From positions 1 through 5,151 of the forward strand of contig JBPCTQ010000045.1 of assembly GCA_051011595.1 (NCBI GenBank): a stretch of DNA of 5,151 bases. The letters run 5' to 3'. The notes beneath the pieces were generated by a model, which worked only from the letters and a program-made list of their open reading frames with translations, was not told where the DNA came from and searched no databases. Of this stretch, positions 1 through 5,151 are shown one piece after another. Position 1 is the stretch's first letter, and each line of letters opens with the position of its first letter. The translations under genes were made by a program, and so were the position numbers. The stretch is from JAOUEE01 sp051011595 (lineage in GTDB: Bacteria; Actinomycetota; Acidimicrobiia; Acidimicrobiales; SHLQ01).

Positions 1-152
1 CTGTGGGACAGGCCCGTCGACACCCAGATGTGGTCGTGGACCTGGTGGGCCTGCTCCATCGCCGCCGGCAGCATCTCGAAGGCCCCTGGGCGCCACTCAT
101 GCAGCGGGACATCGGTGCGGGGTGTCCACCAGTCGTCGGCCGAGTCGGACAT
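1..152 (-). CDS. Partial (N-terminal 50 codons) putative MBL-fold metallo-hydrolase
   Basis: The gene reads leftwards and leaves the window after 50 codons, so only its N-terminus is visible. The start is the ATG at 152-150. It is supported by a strong Shine-Dalgarno GGAGGAG (plus-strand ctcctcc, 161-167) placed 8 nt upstream. The peptide begins MSDSADDWWTPRTDV and ends HDHIWVSTGLSH. The ending resembles the first beta strands of MBL-fold hydrolases, where a motif like 'W-x-S-x-G-x-S-N-S-Y-L-V' precedes the metal-binding domain; this is pattern recognition on a short stretch. The divergent neighbour, which has an MBL fold, carries a comparable segment (VADGMWLQDIQYGTGNAL), so the two may be related hydrolases sharing one control region. 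No catalytic residue falls inside the window, so the activity is unproven. That it is a gene is fairly sure; the family is tentative. Confidence 0.6.
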   Translation of the reverse strand, partial: MSDSADDWWTPRTDVPLHEWRPGAFEMLPAAMEQAHQVHDHIWVSTGLSH

Positions 153-304
153 CAGCTGGGCTCCTCCGGATCGCGGTCGGCGAGCAGAGAATGCTGTGCC
201 CTGGTCTCGAAGGCAAGACCGGGACTTGTCCGGTGGGGCACAGGGAACAAACATGCGGATGGGTGCGAGCGGCGCACCGCTCATCAGAACTCGGAGGCCA
301 TGCG
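153..304. promoter_or_regulatory. Divergent intergenic region between two putative MBL-fold genes
   Basis: This 152-bp gap must hold the promoters of both flanking genes, which are transcribed away from each other. It contains a ribosome-binding site at each end (plus-strand ctcctcc at 161-167 for the left gene, GGAGG at 293-297 for the right gene). A perfect 8-bp inverted repeat, CTGTGCCC (194-201) and GGGCACAG (236-243), lies in its middle. I see no convincing -35/-10 pair on either strand; GAGAAT at 187-192 is the nearest -10-like hexamer and has no matching -35. The calling of the gap is solid because both gene starts are well supported, but its regulatory content is inferred. Confidence 0.5.
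194..243. repeat. Inverted repeat with two alternative inner hairpins
   Basis: Perfect 8-bp arms CTGTGCCC (194-201) and GGGCACAG (236-243) enclose 34 nt. Inside, GGTCT (203-207) pairs with AGACC (216-220) across an 8-nt loop. A second possible stem spans 218-234: ACC pairs with GGT and GA with TC around a CTTG loop, with one G bulged. The two inner stems share 218-220, so they could not fully form together. Read as RNA on the plus strand, this would be a structured leader 61 nt upstream of the MBL-fold start codon. Read as DNA it could be a protein-binding site. Chance in GC-rich sequence is possible and no covariation could be examined. Confidence 0.35.
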
Positions 305-1597
305 ATGGCACAGCCCGATCACGGCATCGAGCGGATCGACAACTCGCTCGACTGGTTCGAATCCAATGCCACCGGTGGGGGAGCGACGTCGTTGCCCTTC
401 CGAGAGGTGGCCGACGGGATGTGGCTCCAGGACATCCAGTACGGCACGGGGAACGCCCTCACCGTCGACACCGGCGACAGCCTGCTCCAGCTCGACACCG
501 GTATCGCCCCCGACCATGCCAAGGGCATGATCGCCGCCGTGCGGGGGGTGTCCGACAAACCGGTGAGCACCATCGTGTACAGCCACGGACACACGGCCTA
601 CAACCACGGTGTGGTGGCGTGGCTGGCCGAAGCCGAGACGAGGGGTGATCCTCGGCCCACGATCGTGGCCCACCGCAACGTGTTGCACCGATTGCAGCGC
701 TACCGCGAGACCCAGGAGTACCTCGAACGGGTAACCGAGTGGCAGTTCGGATTCCCCATCAACAGCATCGTCGGCACCCATATGTTCGAGATCCTCGTCG
801 ACCCCGATGTCACCTACATCGACGACATGATGCTGGAGACCTCGGGCCGGAGGGTCCAGCTCATCCACTGCCACGCCGAGACCGACGACGGCACCGGGTT
901 GTGGTTTCCCGACGAGAAGATCCTGTACGGCGCCAATGCCACCATCGGGAGTTTCCCCAACATCGGTTCACCGTTGCGGTCACCCCGTGACCCTCGGGCG
1001 TGGGCCGACCAGCTCGACACCTACCTCGAGCTCGAACCAGAAATGCTGATTCGCGAATACGGCCCCGAAGTGGTGGGAGCCGACAACGTGAAGGAGATGT
1101 TGACCACGGTGCGCGACGCGCTGCGGTGGTTGCGAGCTGAAACCCTGGCCCGCATGAACGCCGGCATGGTGATCGAAGACGTGGTCAACGACATCGAGTA
1201 CCCCGAGAAGTTCGCCAACTCACCGTGGATGCCGCAGAGCTACGGGTGCGCCGAGTACGTCATCCGTGAGGTGTGGCGCATCGAGGCCGGCTGGTGGGAT
1301 CGCAACATCACGTCGGTTCATCCGGCGTCCATCGATGCCAGCACCAGCGCCGTGCTCGACGCCATCACCGACAAGGCCACCGTGCTGGCCGCGGCCCGTC
1401 GTCACCTCGCCGACGGTGAGCCACAGCTGGCGCTGCACGTCGTCGACCTGCTGGCCATGGCTCGGGTCGACACCCCCGAGGTGGCCGAGGCCAAGGAGCT
1501 GAAGGCCGAGATCGCTGCGGTCATGGCCCAGAACAGTCCCACCTACATGTCGACCAACTACTACCAGTCGGTGGCGGCCGGACATCCGGCTCGCTGA
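305..1597 (+). CDS. MBL-fold protein with alkyl-sulfatase-type dimerisation domain, atypical metal site
   Basis: A 430-residue soluble protein without signal peptide or membrane segment. The ATG at 305 is chosen over in-frame upstream starts because GGAGG (293-297) sits 7 nt before it and homology-like sequence begins only there. Residues about 30-260 form an MBL domain: D64-T-G strand, S93-HGHTAYNHG-102, H190-x-E192-TDD, W200-FP, PNIGSPLR (218-225), REYGP (250-254). Residues about 265-430 fit the alkyl-sulfatase dimerisation domain: RDALRWLRAET, MNAG, YPEKFANSP, Y313-G, GWWDRN (329-334), then a helical HLADGEPQLALHVVDLL region. Classical SdsA1/BDS1 sulfatases are about 650 residues and end in an SCP2-like domain; that domain is absent here. 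The usual HxHxDH is replaced by HxHTAYNH, the motif-4 acidic ligand by A210, and the motif-5 His by Y252. The family predicts hydrolysis of sulfate or other esters, but these substitutions make substrate and metal content uncertain. Transcribed alone; convergent with the SDR. Confidence 0.88.
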   Translation: MAQPDHGIERIDNSLDWFESNATGGGATSLPFREVADGMWLQDIQYGTGNALTVDTGDSLLQLDTGIAPDHAKGMIAAVRGVSDKPVSTIVYSHGHTAYNHGVVAWLAEAETRGDPRPTIVAHRNVLHRLQRYRETQEYLERVTEWQFGFPINSIVGTHMFEILVDPDVTYIDDMMLETSGRRVQLIHCHAETDDGTGLWFPDEKILYGANATIGSFPNIGSPLRSPRDPRAWADQLDTYLELEPEMLIREYGPEVVGADNVKEMLTTVRDALRWLRAETLARMNAGMVIEDVVNDIEYPEKFANSPWMPQSYGCAEYVIREVWRIEAGWWDRNITSVHPASIDASTSAVLDAITDKATVLAAARRHLADGEPQLALHVVDLLAMARVDTPEVAEAKELKAEIAAVMAQNSPTYMSTNYYQSVAAGHPAR

Positions 1598-1610
1598 CCG
1601 GCTGGGTCAG
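1594..1610. terminator. Short hairpin spanning both stop codons of a convergent pair
   Basis: CTGACC (1594-1599) and GGTCAG (1605-1610) are perfect complements separated by the 5-nt loop GGCTG. The plus-strand TGA of the MBL-fold gene (1595-1597) and the minus-strand TGA of the SDR (1609-1607) lie symmetrically in the two arms. The 9-bp gap leaves little room for separate terminators, so a bidirectional hairpin is plausible. The stem is only 6 bp and has no T-tract on either side, so it would be a weak intrinsic terminator at best; the symmetry may simply follow from the two stop codons plus chance. Confidence 0.3.
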
Positions 1611-2350
1611 AACGACACCCCACCGTCGACCCGCAACGTGGCGCCGGTGATGTACGACGCCTGATCCCCGGCCAGGTAGCAGATGGCGTCGGCCAACTCC
1701 TCGGGTTCGGCCAGCCGGCCCAGCGGGGTGGCCAGTTTGGCCATCTCGATCATCTGCGGGTCGATGGCCGCCGTCTCGGTGTCGACCTTGCCCGGCATGA
1801 CCGAGTTGACCCGGATTCCGTCACCACCCCACTCCTTGGCCATCACCGCACTGAGGCCCAGCAGCGCCAGCTTCGACGACCGGTACATCGCCATGGTGGC
1901 GCCGCCCATCTCGACGGCCACCGACGAGATGTTGACGATCGAGGCGTTGTCCGAAGCCCGTAGGTGGGGGAGGGCGGCCTGGGCCAGCAGCATGGGGCCT
2001 CGGACGTTGACGGCGAAGGTCTGATCGAAGTCCGCGACGGTGACGTCTTCGATGGCGGCCATCTCGATGGCGGCGGCGTTGTTGACCACGATGTCGATGC
2101 CGCCGAAGGTCGCCACGGTGGCGTCGACCAGTGCCGTGATATCGGTAGGTGAGCCGACATCACAGGGTTGAGCCGCCAGCGCCACCCCCTGGTCGGCGGC
2201 CCGCGAGACGGCTTTGTCGAGGGAGGCGGACGACCGGCCACAGATCATGACGGCGGCGCCTCGCGCGCCGAGCGCCACAGCGGTGGCGAAGCCGATTCCG
2301 GTTCCACCCCCGGTCACGATTGCGGTGCGGCCGGCGAATTCGTCAGTCAC
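1607..2350 (-). CDS. Short-chain dehydrogenase/reductase (classical SDR)
   Basis: A 247-residue NAD(P)-dependent oxidoreductase of the classical SDR family, at the normal length for the family. The start is a GTG (2350-2348) with GAAAGGA just upstream (plus-strand 2356-2362). Visible motifs in order: the cofactor-binding TGGGTGIG at 13-20; GR at 38-39 after the second strand, where an Arg usually favours NADP(H); D64 in CDV; NNAA at 90-93; N115; catalytic S143, Y156 and K160 (Y-x3-K, with Ser 13 residues before Tyr); PGKVDT at 186-191; and a C-terminal GATLRVDGG typical of the FabG/glucose-1-dehydrogenase-like group. All four catalytic residues are present, so it should be active. The substrate, a carbonyl or secondary alcohol, cannot be told from sequence. 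It is convergent with the MBL-fold gene and divergent from the ureohydrolase, so it is probably a single-gene transcript. Confidence 0.93.
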   Translation of the reverse strand: MTDEFAGRTAIVTGGGTGIGFATAVALGARGAAVMICGRSSASLDKAVSRAADQGVALAAQPCDVGSPTDITALVDATVATFGGIDIVVNNAAAIEMAAIEDVTVADFDQTFAVNVRGPMLLAQAALPHLRASDNASIVNISSVAVEMGGATMAMYRSSKLALLGLSAVMAKEWGGDGIRVNSVMPGKVDTETAAIDPQMIEMAKLATPLGRLAEPEELADAICYLAGDQASYITGATLRVDGGVSF

Positions 2351-2409
2351 TGCGGTCCTTTCGTCGGTGCGGCCATGTGGGATCCGGCCCTGCGCTTCGT
2401 GTGGGCGAG

Positions 2410-2430
2410 GCTAGTGAGCACACCCCTAGC
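2410..2430. promoter_or_regulatory. Imperfect palindrome GCTAG-N11-CTAGC, candidate operator
   Basis: In the 88-bp divergent gap between the SDR and the ureohydrolase, GCTAG (2410-2414) and CTAGC (2426-2430) form perfect 5-bp arms around 11 nt. Comparing the half-sites to 10 bp gives 7 matches (GCTAG-k-G-r-G-y). A 21-bp dyad of this sort, lying between two divergent starts and overlapping the possible -10 of the ureohydrolase, fits a dimeric repressor site. No regulator gene lies in the window to pair with it, so this is pattern evidence only. Confidence 0.3.
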
Positions 2431-2432
2431 GT
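2427..2432 (+). promoter_or_regulatory. Possible -10 element for a leaderless ureohydrolase transcript
   Basis: TAGCGT fits the actinobacterial TANNNT -10 pattern and lies 6 nt before the ATG at 2439, which would place the transcription start at or next to the A of the start codon. No Shine-Dalgarno-like sequence precedes that ATG (the preceding bases are gtgggccg), which supports a leaderless message, common in actinomycetes. No clear -35 is seen at 16-18 nt spacing (GGCGAG lies there), so the promoter call is weak. Confidence 0.3.
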
Positions 2433-2438
2433 GGGCCG

Positions 2439-3239
2439 ATGGAGTCCGTCGCCCTCGTGGGCATCCCGATCGACGCGAACTCCTCGCATCGATTCGGTGC
2501 CGAGGCCGGCCCGGCCGCCATCCGCGGAGCCCTGCACTCGGGTAGCGGAAACCAGTTCACCGAACACGGGGTCGACGCACTGGCCGCGTTGGACGACCTG
2601 GGTGATCTGGCGGTCGAGAATGCCCTGGGGTCCGCGGCCGACGCCGATCTGATCACTTCCCGCATCGGCGAGACGGTTGCGGCCGGCCAGCAGGTCATCA
2701 GCCTCGGCGGCGATCATTCGATCACCTACCCGATCCTGCGAGGATTCGCCGCCCACCATCCCGAGCTGACGGTGGTGCACATCGACGCTCACCCGGACCT
2801 GTACGACGACCTCGACGGCAACCCGCTGAGCCATGCCTCGCCGTTCGCTCGAGCTCTCGAATCAGGGTGCATGGCGCGGCTGATCCAGCTGGGAATCCGA
2901 ACCGCCACTCCTCATCAGTTGGAGCAGGGCAGACGGTTCGGGGTGGAGATGGTCGCCGCCCGCGAGCTCGACCGTTTCGATGCGGGGACCATCAACGGCC
3001 CGCTCTACCTGACGATCGACCTCGACGGTCTCGACCCGTCGGTGGCGCCTGGGGTGTCGCACCACGAACCCGGTGGGCTCGGCGTGCAGGAGGTACTCGA
3101 CATCATCGACAGCCTGCCCGCCCCCATCGTGGGTGCCGATGTGGTGGAGCTCAACCCTCAGCGCGACGTGGTCGACATGACCGCGATGGTCGGCGCCAAA
3201 CTGGTCAAGGAGATCACCGGCGCCATGCTGGGGCGGTGA
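2439..3239 (+). CDS. Ureohydrolase (arginase/agmatinase family), plant-arginase-like
   Basis: A 266-residue manganese ureohydrolase. Members hydrolyse a guanidino group to release urea, from arginine (giving ornithine) or agmatine (giving putrescine). All six expected Mn ligands are present: H93 in GGDHS (90-94); D116, H118 and D120 in DAHPD; D194 and D196 in DLDGLDP. H132 in SHAS and E237 correspond to the catalytic His and a guanidinium-binding acid of arginases. Several segments resemble plant arginases more than typical bacterial arginases or agmatinases: DAHPDLYD, GNPLSHASPFAR (127-138), GRRFGVE (164-170), PGVSHHEPGGL (204-214), and GADVVELNPQRD (232-243) followed by MTAMVGAKLV (247-256). 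Plant enzymes of this type can act on arginine, and some also on agmatine, so I leave the substrate open. The ATG has no Shine-Dalgarno and may be leaderless. The stop abuts the stop of the convergent LLM gene. No urease or ornithine-use gene is next to it. Confidence 0.92.
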   Translation: MESVALVGIPIDANSSHRFGAEAGPAAIRGALHSGSGNQFTEHGVDALAALDDLGDLAVENALGSAADADLITSRIGETVAAGQQVISLGGDHSITYPILRGFAAHHPELTVVHIDAHPDLYDDLDGNPLSHASPFARALESGCMARLIQLGIRTATPHQLEQGRRFGVEMVAARELDRFDAGTINGPLYLTIDLDGLDPSVAPGVSHHEPGGLGVQEVLDIIDSLPAPIVGADVVELNPQRDVVDMTAMVGAKLVKEITGAMLGR

Positions 3240-4370
3240 TCAGATCCGACGGCGGAAGTGGGGGATCACGTGCTCACCGATGTTGCGAATGGTGTCCATC
3301 TGCGCCTGCTGGGGCACGGTGCCCATCTGGCACAGGAAAAGAATCTCGTCGGCACCGGCCGCGATCAGGCGGGCTACGTAGTCGATGCAGTCCTGAGCCG
3401 TGCCGTACCCGTGGTTGGGGTTGAGCATCGACATGGCCGGATCGGAGAAGTCGACGGTGACCTGCTCTGAGCCGATGGCGGCCTCGATCACCGCGGTGCC
3501 GTCGCGAATCGTCGTGGTCTCCTCCGGCCAGCTGTCGGGGTCGGGCAGCGGGGTGCGGCCGTCGCTGCCCCAATGGCTGATGGCTTCGAGGAAGAAGCGC
3601 TGGCCCCGAATGCCGATCCGACGAGCGGTGTCGCCGTCGTCGAGCACGATGGCCGGGCACAGGGCGGCCAGGTGCTCGGTAGGCCGGGCGCCGACCTGTT
3701 CGGACGGGTCACGCCCCGCGAAGGCGGCGCGGTAGACGCGGTTCTTCTCGGCGACCTGCTCGGGTCCGCCGAACCCCAGGACCAGGGCGCCGATGCCCCG
3801 TGCGCCGGCATCGGCCAGCGTCGAGGTCTGCGTGCACGCCTGATACAGCGGCGGGTGCGGGTCCTGGAGCGGTTTGGGATGGATCGGGCGGGCCGGAACA
3901 TCGATGAAGCGGCCGTGGTGTTCCACGACGTCCTCCACCCAGTAGCGCGGCACCAGGTGCATCGCCTCGTCGATCATGGGACCGAGGTCGGCTTTGCGGT
4001 ACCCGAAGGTGCCGGCCTCTTGTTCGGTGCCGCCCTTGCCGAACCCGACGTGGAGGCGACCTCCCGACAAGATGTCGAGTGTCGCGCATCGTTCGGCCAC
4101 CTTCACCGGATGGTTGAGCTTCGGCGGCAGGCAGATGACGCCGTGGCCCAGACCGATACGGGTGGTGGCACCGGCCAGGTAGGCGAGGAAGGTCTCGGGC
4201 GCCGACATGTGGGCGTACATGGTGAGGGCGGTGTGTTCGACTGCCCAGATGATGTCGAACCCCATCTCCTCGGCCAGCAGGGCCTGTTCGAGGGTGTCGG
4301 CGAAGACTTGGTGATCGCCCTCCCGGGTGGGGTTGTCGGTCTGGGCTTCGTAGATCAGCGAGAACTTCAC
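3240..4370 (-). CDS. Luciferase-like (LLM class) flavin/F420-dependent oxidoreductase
   Basis: A 376-residue protein of the bacterial-luciferase-like TIM-barrel family, which uses reduced FMN or, in actinomycetes, often coenzyme F420 for oxidation of small organic substrates. Visible landmarks: first strand KFSLIYEAQ (2-10); EEMGFDIIWAVEH (34-46), a family signature; TTRIGLGHGVICLPP (69-83); HPVKVAERCATLDILSGGR (87-105) leading to VGFGKGG (108-114), which is highly typical; and a C-terminal NPNHGYG (317-323) with a helix-strand ending DEILFLCQMG. The start is GTG (4370-4368) with a modest AGGGTGG ribosome-binding site (plus-strand 4375-4381); an upstream ATG is out of frame. The N-terminus has no signal peptide, so the enzyme should be cytoplasmic. 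Cofactor choice (FMN or F420) and substrate cannot be decided by eye. It is convergent with the ureohydrolase and divergent from the repeat-protein gene. Confidence 0.92.
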   Translation of the reverse strand: MKFSLIYEAQTDNPTREGDHQVFADTLEQALLAEEMGFDIIWAVEHTALTMYAHMSAPETFLAYLAGATTRIGLGHGVICLPPKLNHPVKVAERCATLDILSGGRLHVGFGKGGTEQEAGTFGYRKADLGPMIDEAMHLVPRYWVEDVVEHHGRFIDVPARPIHPKPLQDPHPPLYQACTQTSTLADAGARGIGALVLGFGGPEQVAEKNRVYRAAFAGRDPSEQVGARPTEHLAALCPAIVLDDGDTARRIGIRGQRFFLEAISHWGSDGRTPLPDPDSWPEETTTIRDGTAVIEAAIGSEQVTVDFSDPAMSMLNPNHGYGTAQDCIDYVARLIAAGADEILFLCQMGTVPQQAQMDTIRNIGEHVIPHFRRRI

Positions 4371-4536
4371 CGGGCCACCCTGTCATGCCCGGCGGTCGGG
4401 GCGCTTCTGGCGTCACTTGTGCTGCCCAGAGCAGAACAAGGAACGCAATTTGATCCTTGCCGGCGCCACGGGCGGGCCGCCGGACACGTCTGTCATACTG
4501 GTCGACAGTTCACGGGGCACCAGCGGGGGTATCCAC
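4371..4536. promoter_or_regulatory. Divergent intergenic region, LLM gene / repeat-protein gene
   Basis: This 166-bp gap should carry promoters for both flanking genes. For the rightward gene the best -10-like hexamer is CATACT (4494-4499), which would give a 5' leader of about 30 nt, but no TTGACA-like -35 stands at normal spacing. A 6-bp inverted repeat CCGGCG (4460-4465) / CGCCGG (4478-4483) is present but easily expected by chance at this GC content. The GGGGGT run at 4525-4530, 6 nt before the ATG, is the probable weak ribosome-binding site. No small gene is evident here. Confidence 0.35.
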
Positions 4537-5151
4537 ATGAAACGGGCAACACTGATAGGCGCGGTCATTGTGCTGATCGTGGGGCTGGCGACCGCCGTCC
4601 GGGCCGACACCGTCAACACCGTCGATTCGAGCGCGCTGTTCACCGGTTCGTTCACCGCCATGGAGCTCGACTCGTCGGGGTTTCCGGTGATCGCCTACTT
4701 CCAGGGATCCACCGCCGACCTGAAGATCGTGCACTGCAACGACGTCGACTGTGCCGGCGGTGACGAGTCGATCACCTCCCCTGACACCGGTGGGTTCGTC
4801 GGTTGGTACACGTCGTTGGCCCTCGACGCCATGGGGTATCCCGTCGTGTCGTACTACGACTTCACCAACGAGGACCTCAAGCTGCTGCACTGCAACGACG
4901 TGAACTGTGCCGGCGGTGACGAGTCGATCACCTCGCCCGACACGGTGGGCAACGTCGGCCACTTCACGTCACTCGAACTGGATGCGGCCGGTAATCCGGT
5001 GGTGTCGTACTGGGACGGCACGCCCGCCACGCGCGACCTGAAGCTGCTGCACTGCGATGATCCCAACTGCGACGGGGTCGGAGATTCGATCACCTCGCCC
5101 GACACTGTGGGAAACACCGGTGGGTCGACATCGCTCGAGCTGGATGCCGCC
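4537..5151 (+). CDS. Partial secreted protein with ~52-residue Cys-bearing tandem repeats
   Basis: The gene is open from ATG 4537 to the window edge (205 codons, no stop seen), so it is 3'-truncated by the window. Residues 1-23 look like a Sec signal peptide: MKR, a hydrophobic core (ATLIGAVIVLIVGLATAV), then R-A before D24, suggesting cleavage after VRA. The mature part is a tandem repeat. Each unit reads roughly T-S-L-E-L-D-x2-G-x-P-V-V-S-Y-x-D, then D-L-K-L-L-H-C-N-D-x2-C, then G-G-D-E-S-I-T-S-P-D-T. Units begin near residues 40, 92, 144 and 198. Each complete unit has one C-x4-C pair (67/72, 119/124, 173/178), likely disulphide-bonded outside the cell. The length and strand-rich pattern fit beta-propeller-like blades, but this is inference. 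Similar repeats are, as I recall, widespread in uncharacterised actinobacterial and Chloroflexi surface proteins. Function is unknown; a surface or exported binding role is a guess. Confidence 0.85.
   Translation, partial: MKRATLIGAVIVLIVGLATAVRADTVNTVDSSALFTGSFTAMELDSSGFPVIAYFQGSTADLKIVHCNDVDCAGGDESITSPDTGGFVGWYTSLALDAMGYPVVSYYDFTNEDLKLLHCNDVNCAGGDESITSPDTVGNVGHFTSLELDAAGNPVVSYWDGTPATRDLKLLHCDDPNCDGVGDSITSPDTVGNTGGSTSLELDAA
4654..5151 (+). repeat. Tandem in-frame repeat units of 156, 156 and 162 bp, plus a partial fourth
   Basis: The coding repeats of the secreted protein occupy 4654-4809, 4810-4965, 4966-5127 and the start of a fourth unit at 5128. The first two units are closest at DNA level: 4730-4778 and 4886-4934 match at 47 of 49 positions, including an exact 31-bp run (4748-4778 against 4904-4934). 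The third unit is more diverged, is two codons longer, and has D-D-P-N in place of N-D-V-N between its cysteines. A codon-level match this close suggests recent unit duplication or gene conversion between the first two. Confidence 0.85.

Noticed and set aside
122..304. Longer N-terminus for the MBL-fold gene starting at 122
   Set aside because: The extra 61 codons overlap the start of the divergent gene and look non-homologous, and the GGAGG at 293-297 clearly serves the ATG at 305.
4460..4483. CCGGCG/CGCCGG inverted repeat as an operator or terminator
   Set aside because: A 6-bp all-G/C arm pair with a 12-nt spacer is likely by chance at this composition, and it has no T-tract.
3573..4763. 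Open reading frame of 396 codons on the plus strand
   Set aside because: It lies antisense to the well-supported LLM gene, runs on into the repeat-protein gene, and shows no recognisable domain. Long antisense frames are expected in GC-rich DNA.
4510..4962. Minus-strand reading frame with apparent internal repeats (GDRLVTAGTV...VVAV)
   Set aside because: Its repetition is the mirror of the coding repeats on the plus strand, which begin with a convincing signal peptide and are the better gene call.
1..5151. Defence island, CRISPR, mobile element, tRNA/rRNA or attachment site
   Set aside because: I found no transposase, integrase, nuclease or toxin motifs, no short spaced direct repeats, no terminal inverted repeats and no tRNA-like fold. 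The genes are ordinary metabolic families plus one secreted repeat protein.

Overview
The window is GC-rich (about two thirds G+C by eye) and densely coded, with GTG as well as ATG starts. It carries a luciferase-like oxidoreductase of a kind common in actinomycetes and an extracellular Cys-containing repeat protein. Together these suggest a high-GC actinomycete, possibly an acidimicrobial or marine/soil lineage. The taxonomic reading is inference from composition and gene content; no RNA gene or other phylogenetic marker is present.

Layout from left to right: (1) the first 50 codons of a minus-strand gene that looks like the N-terminus of a metallo-beta-lactamase (MBL) fold protein; (2) a 152-bp divergent gap holding a possible structured element; (3) a plus-strand MBL-fold protein with an alkyl-sulfatase-type dimerisation domain and an apparently altered metal site; (4) after a 9-bp gap, a convergent minus-strand short-chain dehydrogenase/reductase (SDR); (5) an 88-bp divergent gap with an inverted repeat and a possible leaderless promoter; (6) a plus-strand ureohydrolase whose sequence resembles plant-type arginase; (7) with no gap at all, a convergent minus-strand luciferase-like monooxygenase (LLM); (8) a 166-bp divergent gap; (9) the first 205 codons of a plus-strand secreted protein made of roughly 52-residue repeats, running off the right edge.

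The six genes alternate strictly - + - + - +, so none is co-directional with its neighbour and no operon is visible. Genes 2 to 5 look like independent cytoplasmic metabolic enzymes (hydrolase, SDR, arginase/agmatinase, flavin or F420 oxidoreductase), a mix typical of accessory catabolism. No shared pathway can be shown from the sequence.

I found no convincing defence system, mobile element, CRISPR array, tRNA or rRNA. The points most worth following up are the altered MBL metal site, the plant-like arginase in a bacterium, the Cys-bearing repeat protein with a nearly identical internal DNA duplication, and small palindromes in the gene junctions.
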